Shown here piece by piece: positions 1 to 12,007 of a DNA stretch of 64,000 bases. Numbering within the stretch: position 1 is the stretch's first letter; every line of letters starts with the position of its first letter. The stretch is taken from contig CM055109.1 in the NCBI GenBank assembly GCA_029204225.1, forward strand, positions 46,974,184 to 47,038,183, given 5' to 3'. Origin of the DNA: Diphasiastrum complanatum (taxonomy: Eukaryota > Streptophyta > Lycopodiopsida > Lycopodiales > Lycopodiaceae). The position numbers were made by a program, and so were the translations under genes. The notes beneath the pieces were generated by a model, which was not told where the DNA came from, searched no databases, and saw only the letters and a list, made by a program, of their open reading frames with translations.

Positions 1-1130
1 CTTCATCCATTGTTTATCCAGTTCTGTGGATTTTTCCGTGTGTTTACACAGTCTACAGAATTACAAGTGTTTTTCATAGTCTGCAAAATTACACGGAGTA
101 TATGACAGTGTCACAATTTTTGCCTGACAAAAATCTTGTGTAAAAACACAATGTCATTTTTCGCCTGACAGAAATCTCGTGTAAAATTACAGTGTCGCCT
201 TTTTTGCATTTTTTGCCTGTTAGGAATCTCGTGCAAATATGCAAAGTCGCATTTTTCACTTTTTCCAAAGAGCCTCAAATGTTAAGGAAATGACTCTGGC
301 AAAGTGTGGGACAACTCTAAATGAGATTTAAGAGCACCTTCGGCTTTTTCGCCATTTTGCAAAAAAAAACCGATAGTGTCGTCTGTGGCTGTTTTAGTTC
401 ATTTCTGTAGAGCTACAGTTTTGGTTCATTTATGCAGACATAACCGGATGGATGTTAGCGGACACCAACCAACTGGCAATCGCAATTGATGACCTAATTG
501 CTTAGTATATATAGTTGTTCATATTCATACAACTGATCCATCAAGTTATGATCAAGCATTTGAATAGTTAGCTCTCTCTCTCTCTCAAGCCAGCGAGCTT
601 GAACACTCCTAAGCATTCTAGCTCACTTCTTAGAGTTGTTTTAGAGATTGCTATTGCGCTAATGCTTATCAGCATTGCACTTAATTCAGACTTTCATTTT
701 AGCCGCTCAGAGATAGCATAGAGTACGTGGCTTCGATCCGCAACTTATTGTACTCATTTACTTATGTTTCGTTTTCATACTCAATCAATGCTATCTTTTA
801 TTGCATTCAGCTTCGTCTCATAATGTATGCATTTTTGTAGTTATTTGCAATTAATTATTTGTCTGATAATTCAATGTTTAATTATTTGGCTACGTAATCA
901 TTGTAGTATTGATGATTTCAAAGTTACTATAAGATTGAACATGATTTCTATCACTATTGTTTTGTTCAAAATTGATAGGCGTAGTCATGCATTGAGAAAG
1001 AGGAAGATAGTTTATTTCGCCATGCACGAAAAGTTTTCTTTCTAGACATTCAAATTATTTTTATTCGAGTTCGTTTCTTTTCAAGTTCGGCCTATCTTCT
1101 GCACACCTCCTTTCGACATGAAATCAGAGC
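1..1130 (+). mobile_element. LTR-like, gene-free retroelement sequence
   Basis: No gene is recognisable here. About three degenerate tandem copies of a 40-60 bp unit with the core TTTTTGCCTGACA...AATCTCGTGTAAAA lie between about 100 and 250. A TATA-like TATATATAG sits at 505-514 and is followed by a short CT tract (572-586). This arrangement of upstream repeats, TATA box and transcribed part resembles the U3-R portion of a plant LTR on the plus strand. No TG/CA boundaries or target duplication could be fixed, so the identity is an inference; a non-LTR repeat remains possible. Confidence 0.35.
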
Positions 1131-1159
1131 GAAATCTCTAATACAAAATGGTTCCAATT

Positions 1160-1680
1160 CAAGCTTGATAGATCCTCCTCATGCCATAGCTCCAAGCTTT
1201 CTTCCAAGCACCTACATACATAGAAGCAAGAACAAGAGGCAAAACAAAAATGAGTAGGAGATGAATAATGAGGGAGAGGGGCGAGTTACTCCTTTTATAG
1301 GGAATGTGTAGCCTTGAGAGAGTGGCTGAGGTGTCCAAAATAAGTGTGAGAGGTTTAAGGGAGACTCCAGGAGAAGTAAAGTGAGAGGGTGAGGTGTATA
1401 GGTGTGAGAGGGTGTTTATCAACTAGTTAAAGCAAAAGGGGAGGAGTAGGAGGGCGCATTTTCCTAGGTGTCTTATAGCTTACAAGCCATGTGGCAAAGT
1501 AGGTAAGTTACATATTGATAAGGATGGAAGGTAGGTAGCTTAATATTTAATGTCAACCACCGAGAATTGATTTCCTATTGTTGGCATTACTCTTAGCGTC
1601 ATCGATACAATCGACAGACTAAGTTCCATAGTCGTTCAAGAAAACCAAGTTTCCCACCAAAAGACTGTAATTTAAAAAAC
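1160..1680 (-). mobile_element. Promoter-like/LTR-like segment on minus strand
   Basis: A good TATA box, CCTATAAAAGG read on the minus strand, lies at 1291-1302. It is followed on the minus strand by a CT-rich leader and then purine-poor sequence. The open frame over 1159-1422 on the minus strand resembles no family and is probably chance. Position and composition suggest a retroelement LTR promoter next to the minus-strand gypsy remnant at 1945-3626, but the boundaries are not visible. Confidence 0.3.
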
Positions 1681-1685
1681 TTCTT

Positions 1686-1706
1686 GGGGGGGGGGGGGGG
1701 GGGGGG
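1686..1706. repeat. Homopolymer run of 21 G
   Basis: Twenty-one consecutive G residues are followed by T and five more G. Such a run can form G-quadruplexes and is prone to polymerase slippage and to sequencing or assembly error, so its exact length should not be trusted. Confidence 0.9.
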
Positions 1707-1828
1707 TGGGGGTGATATTTTTAAGTTTGGCAAGGTAAGGCATTTATGTTGGTTTAGTAACATAATGGAAAGATCTTTTCATGATGTTTCGAAGAGTGAA
1801 TAAAACATAGTACCATATAATACAGTCC

Positions 1829-3626
<1,798 letters not shown>

Positions 3627-3639
3627 GGCGTTCTAAGGA

Positions 3640-4300
3640 AGGAGACAAAGAAAAAACAGCAAAGGCTTCGCAACAAAGTGGCTTAGGGAGTCGAGAGAAC
3701 TACTCGAGGAGACTAGGCCACAATTAAGCTCCTCAATGATGGAAATGGAACCTTTCTCCCCCATTCCACTCCTTTTTCTTCCTAAATAGCCTTGCTGGGT
3801 GGCGGGCCTTAAGAACGCCACCTAGCAAGCACATGGGCCCCAAAAACAAGTGGCAGCCCCTTATGGGGTCCACCTACCCTCATAAGACATGGCCACCACC
3901 CTCCCTACGCCACCTCGCCTGAGGGTCACCTGGGTCACGTCCCCACCCACCTTTTGGTCACCACCTTAACCTCTTGGCCTTAAGGCCCAAAGACACACCT
4001 AAATCTCCTCTAAAGCTTGTCCTTAGGCTTTAAAGAATGTGTTGGTACAACTGTACGTTCAAGAGGAGGAGGTGGAGAAAAAAACTTCAAATTTCCTCCC
4101 AAAAAGTGAAGAAGATGGAAGATTTGGAAATTTCTTTGTGTGTGCAGGTGGAACTTTATAAGGAGAAGGTTTAAGGCCAAGAAAGAGGCTGAAAAAGATA
4201 GGAAGAAGGGCATGTAGGTCTATACTTGCAGCAAGTACAGCTGTGTACTTTTCTTTGACTCCCCCCCTTTATTAAAAATGTGTTGAAGCCAAAACTATAG
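3640..4300 (-). mobile_element. Probable 5' leader/LTR region of the gypsy remnant
   Basis: This stretch lies immediately upstream, on the minus strand, of the gag start at 3626. It is GC-richer than its surroundings and contains a weak TATA-like CTATTTAGG (about 3780). No coding sequence is recognised. Position argues for the leader and LTR of the same element, but I could not identify a primer-binding site or TG/CA ends. Confidence 0.3.
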
Positions 4301-4329
4301 TTTACAATAGCTTTTGTATATTTAAAAGC

Positions 4330-4640
4330 TTATTCACAAACTTTGAATCAAAGTTTAATAACTTAAATATAAACCTTTGCTTCAAAACTTTGTAACCAAG
4401 CACAAACAAACTTTTTAAATGTACTTATTAGAAATACAATCATTGTTTACAAAGTTTTACTTTGTTTAGGTGAGTTTAGAGTGCAAAGAAAAAACTTCGC
4501 AAACTTTTATGTTCAAAGTTTTCAAATGTATTTTTGAAAGTACAAATACCTATACACAGAGCTATTCATCTTTTCAAAGTTTACCAAAACTTTGATAACA
4601 ATGCACTTTACAAAGTTTAGTTTTCTTTCAAAACTTTGTT
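4330..4640. repeat. Cluster of CAAAGTTT / AAACTTTG octamers
   Basis: In about 310 bases the octamer CAAAGTTT and its reverse complement AAACTTTG occur about nine times exactly, with further near matches, in alternating orientation. The sequence is AT-rich and otherwise gene-free. Interspersed inverted short words of this kind are typical of subterminal regions of DNA transposons or of LTR U3 regions; which applies here is not shown. Confidence 0.7.
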
Positions 4641-4697
4641 ACAATTCATTCATCACATCACCTCACAAAAAGTACTTTGCAAAGGTTTGTACAAGTA

Positions 4698-4955
4698 GAT
4701 GTGATAAATAGGATAATTATCTCCTCCCCCACAAACCAAAAGGTTTGGAGTGATTGCCTCTTGGGCCTGCAGCCTGCGGCTGTTGTGCGCCTGCAAAGAA
4801 TTGTAGAGAGTCGTACAGACGCCGCGATGTGATAAATAGGATAATTATCTCCTCCCCCACAAACCAAAAGGTTTGGACTGATTGCCTCCTGGGCCTGCAG
4901 CCTGCGGCTGCTGTGCGCCTGCAAAGAATTGCAAAGAGCCGTATGGACGTCGTGC
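4698..4955. repeat. 128-bp tandem direct duplication
   Basis: Two adjacent copies (about 4698-4825 and 4826-4955) share the stretch from GATGTGATAAATAGG through CTGCAAAGAATTG with only a few substitutions. Each copy contains the GC-rich core GCCTGCAGCCTGCGGCTG, which is locally self-complementary. Open frames across both copies on either strand encode the same repeated peptide and have no known family, so they are treated as non-coding. Confidence 0.88.
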
Positions 4956-4959
4956 GCAC

Positions 4960-5327
4960 AGGCGCGAGTGCCAATAAAAATTTATTATGATTATTTTTTT
5001 ATTTTCTCAAAAAAAATTTGCAAGAATTTTTTTTAGAATTGCAAAAAAAAATTCAGCTGCCGAGTCTTGAAACCAAGGCCAAAAAATAGAATCAGTTTCT
5101 GAAAATTTTAAAACCGTAAAATAGTCAGAAAACCGACAAACTTCCAACATAGCTAGCAAAGGTGGCTCGTTTTCTATCAAAACAACCTCGGATTGAGACG
5201 AACCAAAAAGCAAAGTTGTTTAGTTCGAACCAACGAATACAACTAAGCCTTCAAAAAGAACATCAGCCAAAAGCTTAAACCAACCAAAAACGTAAGTTAG
5301 AACAATTGCACCTTATACACAATGATC
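4960..5327. other. Gene-free AT-rich spacer
   Basis: Poly-A/T-rich sequence with no recognisable gene. Its upper end adjoins the primer-binding site at 5328-5345, so at least part of it should be the untranslated leader of that minus-strand element. Confidence 0.4.
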
Positions 5328-5345
5328 GGTGGCTCTGATACCAAA
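5328..5345 (-). promoter_or_regulatory. Retrotransposon primer-binding site (initiator Met-tRNA type)
   Basis: On the minus strand the bases TTTGGTATCAGAGCC directly follow an LTR terminus TTCTAACA. TGGTATCAGAGC is complementary to the 3' end of plant initiator tRNA-Met and primes minus-strand DNA synthesis in many plant LTR retrotransposons. This fixes the element's orientation as minus. Confidence 0.8.
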
Positions 5346-5849
5346 TGTTAGAATTTTTTATCATTGTGTCGATCATTGCTAAAGCACAAACAGGTGACGA
5401 ACACTACGTTAGGTACTGCCACCTCATCCCCGTGCACTAGAGCTATAGACCACCATCAAGCAAGCTCAGATTTCATGTAAGTCATGGTGTCTCATACCAC
5501 CATGCCTTACCCTCGACCCTCGCCTACCTACATCCTGAGGCCTAGATACTCGTCCTGACCTGACCACCAGTAGAAGAGCTCTTTATTCTCTAGGAGAGAA
5601 TGAATACCAAGCTCATGGAGATCCACCTCTATATACATAATCCAGGTGAGTCATCTATAGGAGTCACGCATGACCAACGACACGTGACAGTTGTGCACAC
5701 TGATGCGGGTCCATACAACGAGTCATCACGTGCCAATAAGACATTTACACGTGGCATCCAAAAGACATATAACTCCATATCAGCGTTCCATCCCATAAAG
5801 AGACCGTCACCTCAAGTTTCCTATTGCATGCCCTTATGGGTACGTAACA
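5346..5849 (-). mobile_element. LTR of a minus-strand retrotransposon
   Basis: Read on the minus strand it begins TGTTACGTACC and ends ATTCTAACA, about 504 bases, and is followed at once by a Met-tRNA primer-binding site. A TATA-like TATGTATATAGAGG lies near 5627-5640 in the expected U3 position. The start cuts a gypsy gag frame at 5850, so this LTR appears to be inserted in that element. No second LTR was found, so the element is probably truncated on its 3' side. Confidence 0.7.
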
Positions 5850-6088
5850 AATGGGTCTTCTAGAAAATTCTGTGGCTTAAATTTGGTGGTCAATGCCGCT
5901 TTTACTACTTTCCAATCTGTTCGTTCTTGCGCTATCCAGTTAAAAAACCAATCCAAAGCTGCTCCAATCATGGACATTGGAAACAACTTCAGTTTCTCTA
6001 TTGGGATAGTTTTACCAAAGATCTCGCATGCTTGCCCATAAATCTGCAAGAATCTGATATGATCGGTGGATCCATCAAACTTGGGCAA
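5850..6088 (-). pseudogene. Ty3/gypsy Gag fragment
   Basis: The minus-strand frame encodes the Gag core, with MPKFDGSTDHIRFLQIYGQ, then FPMSMIGAALDWF and KVVKAALTTKF. This matches the retrotransposon-gag domain, in which a product of about this length precedes a Trp-Phe-containing helix. The frame is ended by the inserted LTR at 5849. A PBS-like site and LTR in the same orientation lie upstream at 7567-7990, which would make this the gag of that element, with the long leader between them. Confidence 0.75.
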
Positions 6089-6369
6089 TTCTAATCTGGG
6101 AGATCTTCTGACTGCATATATGTATATTCAAGTAAGATGATGGGAACCAAAAAATGATTGATTGCAATGGAAAACACTTGAATGGATGTTTGCATGGATC
6201 CAAATGGGGATGATGACAAAAACGTGGGTAATGTAGCCATGCGGATGGTAATAGTAGTGAGTGATAGCTGGCAATTATTGTGCCGGGTGCGGGTGGGGTC
6301 CGGGGCTGGGTACGAAACAATATGACGTGTAATCGAGCAAGTGATTGGCGTGCAAGTCACTAGTAGATG

Positions 6370-7300
6370 TGTAAAATTTTGAGATTTTTTTATCAGGAAC
6401 TTTCGCCTCTCTGATATATGGTTTATCTCAATATTTTATCACTTTAGGAAGTCAAGCGAGGCTTCAAAAGTGTATGTAGGATCGAAATTGAACTGGGAAC
6501 CTTCACTGTTGACCTTCTAGTAATGACTAACCTTTGTCGACTTGCATGGAAACTCAAACTAAGGATCTGAAGGGTGGCAAGGGTTAGTAGGCGAGGGTTC
6601 TTCTTGGCAAAAGATAGCCTAGCGAGGATTTTTTGAAGGCAATTCTAGCTCTTTTTTGAACTGGAAACCTTCGCCTAAGGTCTTACTAGAATTATTAATC
6701 TTCGCCTGCTTCATTGAGACTTTAGAACAATATTTTTCAACTATTCAGAGGCCGACGAAGATTGATGATCCACAGGCGAGGTTGGCGAGGGTTCTTGGGA
6801 CTTAGATGCTTCTCAGAGAGCTGAAAACCTTTGTCGGCCTACTTTTTCCCTATATTAAGTTTCATTGAACTTTGTGATGCTAAAAAAACAAGGAAAAATA
6901 GTTATTGGCAAACTCTAGCAAAGGTTGGCAGTAAGTACTTTTCAGAAATCGACGTTGACAAGGATTTTTCTTGGTTGTTTTTATTTTTGGTGTCTTTGAA
7001 CCTTCGCCGAAGCTCATACACACCTAACCAACCTTTGCTGACTTCAACAATTTTCTTGATGGTCATAATGAAATTGGGTGAGAGTTGTTTGGATGGTTTT
7101 GAACAACTTTGAAGTTCTGGACTTTTTTAACAAAGGAATTTTTTTACATTTTTGGCAATTTTGGCAGAATGGCTGGGAACTAACCTTCACCCAATCTATA
7201 GTAGGTTCTGCTGATGTGGCAAAAGGTACTGCCAGGTCGATGAGGGTTAGTTTGGAAGGATCAGAGAGTTGTCAAGCCTGGTAGGTATTTTTTGGCCCTT
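6370..7300 (-). mobile_element. Retroelement leader with recurring CCTTCGCC words
   Basis: No coding sequence is recognised. The words CTTCGCC, CTTTGTCG and GGCGAGG recur at intervals of roughly 50-100 bases throughout. A similar CTTCGC-rich stretch lies at 38440-38800, beside the pol block of another gypsy element. Here the stretch sits between a PBS-like site (7567-7587) and a gag fragment (5850-6088) in minus orientation, the expected position of a long untranslated leader. Short plus-strand frames (6831-7284) are probably chance. Confidence 0.4.
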
Positions 7301-7566
7301 TTCATGGACAGATTGCCAAAATCTGTTGTATTTTCTTATTTTTGTGGTTTTTTTGGATCTATGTAAGGGATTGGATGCTTGGATCTAAATCTTTCCACCT
7401 CTCAATCTTTCTCCAAAGTTCGTACAAGCATGAATCACGAAAAAAAATGAAAAACTAAGCACTGAACCACGCTCTACTCTACCCGACACACCACCCCTCC
7501 ACAAAACAAAAGCGACGTACACAAGAAGAATACATGAAAGCTACCTCGTAAAGAAATGCTAACTAT

Positions 7567-7587
7567 TCTCCAACAATGGCCCCAAAA
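7567..7587 (-). promoter_or_regulatory. Degenerate primer-binding site of Tat/Athila type
   Basis: The minus strand reads TTTTGGGGCCATTGTTGGAG. This resembles the TTTTGGCGCCGTTGCCGGGG usual after the 5' LTR in Tat and Athila lineages of Ty3/gypsy, differing at a few positions. It is inferred from similarity and from its place between an LTR-like segment and gag. Confidence 0.5.
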
Positions 7588-7589
7588 TT

Positions 7590-7990
7590 TTATAACGATC
7601 TACCTGTCACACATAGATTCGTCCTCAAGGGAATAGTGTTAGCTTGGCACAAAGAGTTTTCTATCTAACAACTCCAAACTAACCACACCTAGATTAACAA
7701 ACAAGTAACAAGAAAATAAAGTACAATAATGGAGGCAACTTGCACCCTCCTCTCTCTCCCCTCTCAGAAATCTACAGAAACAAGCAACCATATGAAATAA
7801 CAACTAACCATAAACATAAAGCATGAGAGAGAGAGAGAGAGAGAGAAACATTCACATAGTTTCTCTTGATTAAGCAAGATCAAACACTTTGAAACCTTTA
7901 TTCATAAGCTAACAAGGCAAATATGTAACTGAAAAGTAAAATATAGTACTGTATTGTGGCGAGGCCCACTTGCTAAGCTTAGCCTTACAA
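7590..7990 (-). mobile_element. LTR fragment, dispersed family also at 30.5-31.4 kb
   Basis: The stretch from the GA tract at 7825-7847 through about 7960 (ATTCACATAGTTT..., TTATTCATAAGC...) is clearly similar to 30543-30660. The stretch TGTCACACATAGATTCGTCC (about 7610) resembles TGTCACGCATAGGTTCGTTC (about 31203). It adjoins a degenerate PBS, so it is read as the 3' part of a minus-strand LTR. Confidence 0.5.
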
Positions 7991-8039
7991 TACTTTAGTG
8001 TCGGGACCCATTAAGTGTCCAACACACATACATTGTTGC

Positions 8040-8720
8040 ACCACCAGTTGATTCTTAAGAAAAACTATGCACATCCAAATGAAAAAATTTCAAAAGAGTG
8101 AAAAACAGATGGACTTTGAAAAAGCAAGCTTGTGTGCCTTTGAGAGACTACAAGCTACACAAATATTCACCACTCTTGGTAATGGGCTTGGGCAAACCAA
8201 GAGCAACCCCTTTCTCGCACATGATCTCCATGGTTTTGATGGCCTAAGCTCTTCTGTCATGCTCCACTATTGTCACTTCCACCTTTGCCATTATCACACC
8301 CACATTAGAAACATTTAGCTTCTTAATGAATGAAGTGATTCGTGGATGGAAAAACTTTGAACAAGATTGGAGTACTCTTGATCTCCCAATCCATTAGCAT
8401 GACTTGGACAAGCTCTTTGTCATGGATTTTATCACCAAAGGAGTCTAGCTTTTTGTTTAGTGTTTTGCTCTAATCACATGATTTTGAACACTTTCATCAC
8501 TTTTTCTCATGCATTGTAGGACATGATTTCTCAACATAAGCATTCTTGAAGTATTTTTTTAAATCATATATGGCTTTTAATGAAGCCATGCCTAGTTGGC
8601 CGAGGTACAAGAAGCTACCTCTTGAAGCAATTTATTGCTTACATTTATCATAAAGCAATCTAAAGCAAGATAAAAGCTTATTTGAATCTTTGAACATCTT
8701 CATGCAGGTCTTGGACTATT
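8040..8720 (-). pseudogene. Decayed Ty1/copia gag / GAG-pre-integrase remnant
   Basis: Read on the minus strand in shifting frames, the segment near 8450-8350 gives KLDSFGDKIHDKELVQVML, like the UBN2-type Gag of copia elements. The segment near 8180-8060 gives CVACSLSKAHKLAFSKS, like the CxxC-x-GKxxRLPF motif of the GAG-pre-integrase domain. Stops and frameshifts are frequent and no intact domain remains. The distance between the two motifs is far shorter than in an intact element, so the protease part has been deleted. Confidence 0.5.
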
Positions 8721-11700
8721 AGGAATGACTCCATTCCGACATTCCATGTAGAATATTTAGATGTGTTCAGTTTCCCATTAGATTCAAAGAAAAATCCACC
8801 AATAGATCTCGTCTTGATCTAATTTCTTCTAAATAAAGTACACATGCTTCAAAGCTTTGTTTCCCTTTGGACTTGCACTCCTGTTCAACCAAACTTGTGT
8901 TCTTTTTTTTCACAAATGGAAAATTTACACAAATCTTTTTCCTTCTTGAACAAGTTCTCCAATCTAGACTCTTAGCTCACAAAAAATTGGAAGCGACACC
9001 TAGAAATTCTCATTGATGCTGTAAACTCAAAGTTTGGACTTTGTTTTGTTAATCTCTCTCCCTTACTCTTTGTTCACTTTTTTGTTTTGCACTTGTATCC
9101 AATATTTGGCATCTCTTAAGTTTAAAAGATTGCCAAATCCATTTTCAAATGTAGTGATACCTGAAAAATATGTATTTAAATGAACAAATGCACATTCCAT
9201 GGCATATCTACCTAAGACTAGAATTTTAACCTCAATGCACAGGAGTCTAAAATGGCAAAGATTGTACTTCATTCATTTGAAACTTAATTCTACATTGAAA
9301 AATCCAACCCTTACTTAACAATGAAAAATGCAAAGCCTTTCAAGAGACTAAGTAATCCAATCTAAAAGTTGGCCTAAACTCTTATTTTGATATCATTACA
9401 AGATGTGCATGTGTAAAACCAAATAGAAATGTTGTTTTCGTAACATAAAATTGCAAGACTAAACTTCTAAATTGACATATGATTGGCACACTTAATTTAT
9501 ATTTGGAAAAGAAATACTCAAAATGCAATTCAAAAGTAGAAAAAATCTCCCTCCATACATTGACCAAAATACAAAATCCATAAGAAATTATCTTCCAAAA
9601 TATAACTAAGCTTATTAACATTCATGGCAAATACATCATTGAAAACAATCCAAAGGAAACTCCATTTTCCAATGCCACAAATTCTTTGTTCAATGAATTC
9701 AATTTGTATGCCAAGATCAAGGTAAACTACTACTTGAATTTATTCATGAGACTTGAATATATCCAAATTCACAAATTTGATTTAATTTGAACACTGTTTC
9801 TTACACTTGGCAATTACAACAAAAACAAAATGTTTGCAAATTTCATAACGTCAAAAGAGGAATAAAGTTATCCAAATTCAAGAACCTACCAGCGTGGAAA
9901 GAGATAATCAATATTTTCGAATGTCCTAATTTTATTACTTGGCACAATATCAACATCTTCGACTCTATAAACATCATTTGATGTTTGGTGGTAATTCTTG
10001 TGAAACTCCTAGCAGTAGAGCTGCATATTTAGCAAGCCTTCATAAGTGCAACATCTAATACGGCACTTAGTTTTCTGAAACTTGAAATCAGAGGTCCACA
10101 ACCTTTCCAATACCTTTATATGTAAGTTAAGAACATTTGAGGCCATCATCAATTGACAATTGATCCTTTCCCAATAGTAGATTGCAACCTATGAACACAA
10201 GTTTTGGTTCTAGTAAGGATGGACAACGATAGTCATTCAACTTGAAAGACATTGCTTAAGTGATTATTCATATAACACTTCAGCTTTGTTATATTTGCAA
10301 TTAATATTAGCAAGTAGGAAAGTGAGCTTGTACTTGGATGTAGAAGGATCCCAGGACCAGATTCACCACAGAAATTTCTCTGGAGGGTAAGACTTTAAAA
10401 TGAAGCTTGTTGATGCTACTATGCCTAATCAATCATGGCAAGATGAGAACATGGATTGTCCATTGTAAAGCTCAATACTACAAATATGAAAACCATGAAA
10501 CTACAAGTCCACCAGGTAAACCATCTGTATATGCAAACAGCAACATGGTTACTACAACACCTGAAAACATCAAATTGTTTAGAGGACTTTTTTTGCAACC
10601 GTAACTCGGGGAATGAATGCTGTCTATAAGGCATTGGCAATTACATAGGTAACAAATGTCCTTGATCATCATTGGGGTTGGAACATATCCAACTCTTGTT
10701 GCAGATGTAAAATGGCAAAATTGGAATGCCATTAGAGCCAAAAATGTCACTGCAAAAGTAACAAACGCCAAAACAGGGATACATCCACCAGCTGCCACCA
10801 CCACATGATTATTATCGAATATATACAACAGCCAAAACGAAAAAGTTTTCAAATATTGGTGTTCAATGATGCTCAGTGGGTCCTAAATCTCAATACATGA
10901 TAGACCATAAAATGTGATTGTTCATCACACTTTAGGTTTTCCATTGCACAACCTCAGTCATTACTCTCCTTGCATTTTTACTCATGATTCAGGGTTATGC
11001 ATCAATGGAAATTGATGTAAATAATGAAAGCAAGTCTTTAGGTATGACTGATTGTATAGCGAAATCTGTACAGAAATGCTTGTAGCATTCTGCAGCACAT
11101 CCTAAACACAATAAAGGCTAGTGATAGCAAGGCTTCATTTATAACTACTCATTCAGCCCCAGTACAAAAAGACGTGCAACCGCTGAAATTTCCCTCAAAT
11201 CATCATGATTCATAATATTTGCATGTCAAGTTTGCTTTTTGGCATTTGTAAGTAAAAATCAATTTCATCAAGCCAATTCTACAAACGATTAAGTGAACAG
11301 ACTTTTGAGTTATTTTTTGCCGGTTTTCAACTTCAATCCTACAGCTCTCACCATATAATCCTTGCAATATTCTGAAGCTGGAAGTCAATCTGACCTCTGT
11401 TAATGTGCCTGTAAAAGACTGCACGTGTTTACAGGGTGCCATCCATGCATGGCAATAATCTCATTCCATATTGTATCATGGCATGATTTCTACTCATGCC
11501 AACATGATATATGCATTATGAATGAGGAGCATTTGCAGAAGCTACTTATTGATGGACCCAACACAATGTAAAAGTACTGTCCGAATCTTACATGCAAATG
11601 TACTTTCGATGATGCTAGCAGCCGTATCAATGTGATTTTCTGAATAGCAAGCATGAAAGCCTTGCTTGTTAAAAGACCTGGCATGTCCTAGGCATCGTAG

Positions 11701-11990
11701 ACAAATGGAATCACAGCTATGATGAAGAGGTGGTGAAGCTTGAAGGCTTCACACTATGCTTAGCAATGGTCTGAGACCTAGTAAATTTAAGTACTTTGAG
11801 AAATACAGAGCGATACATTGATTCTATACTCATGCATTGAACAAAATAGGCACAATCATGCACACAGGTGCAAATTGTCAAGATGAAGAACAGGCAAAAA
11901 CATGGTTCAGATTACATACCAAACAGGAAAACTCTGAAAAACCAAAGTTTCAGAGAAACTTCACAAACAGATAAATCCACTTCAGATTTC
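8721..11990. other. Gene-free AT-rich stretch downstream of the PTB gene
   Basis: No recognisable gene, RNA or bounded transposon. The part nearest 12.0 kb presumably includes the 3' untranslated region of the minus-strand PTB gene, but I could not place a polyadenylation site. The longest open frame (10478-10852, minus) has a hydrophobic N-terminal half but no family resemblance and is treated as chance. Confidence 0.5.
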
Positions 11991-12007
11991 AATTAGACTG
12001 GAGCGGA

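Noticed and set aside
4658-4990. Overlapping frames on both strands with a repeated peptide
   Set aside because: They translate the 128-bp tandem duplication; the same repeated peptide appears on either strand and has no family.
8067-8318. Plus-strand 83-residue frame
   Set aside because: The opposite strand carries copia gag/GAG-pre-integrase motifs at the same place, so this is a shadow.
10478-10852. Minus-strand 124-residue open frame with a hydrophobic stretch
   Set aside because: No family resemblance, no splice context, composition like the AT-rich surroundings; probably chance.
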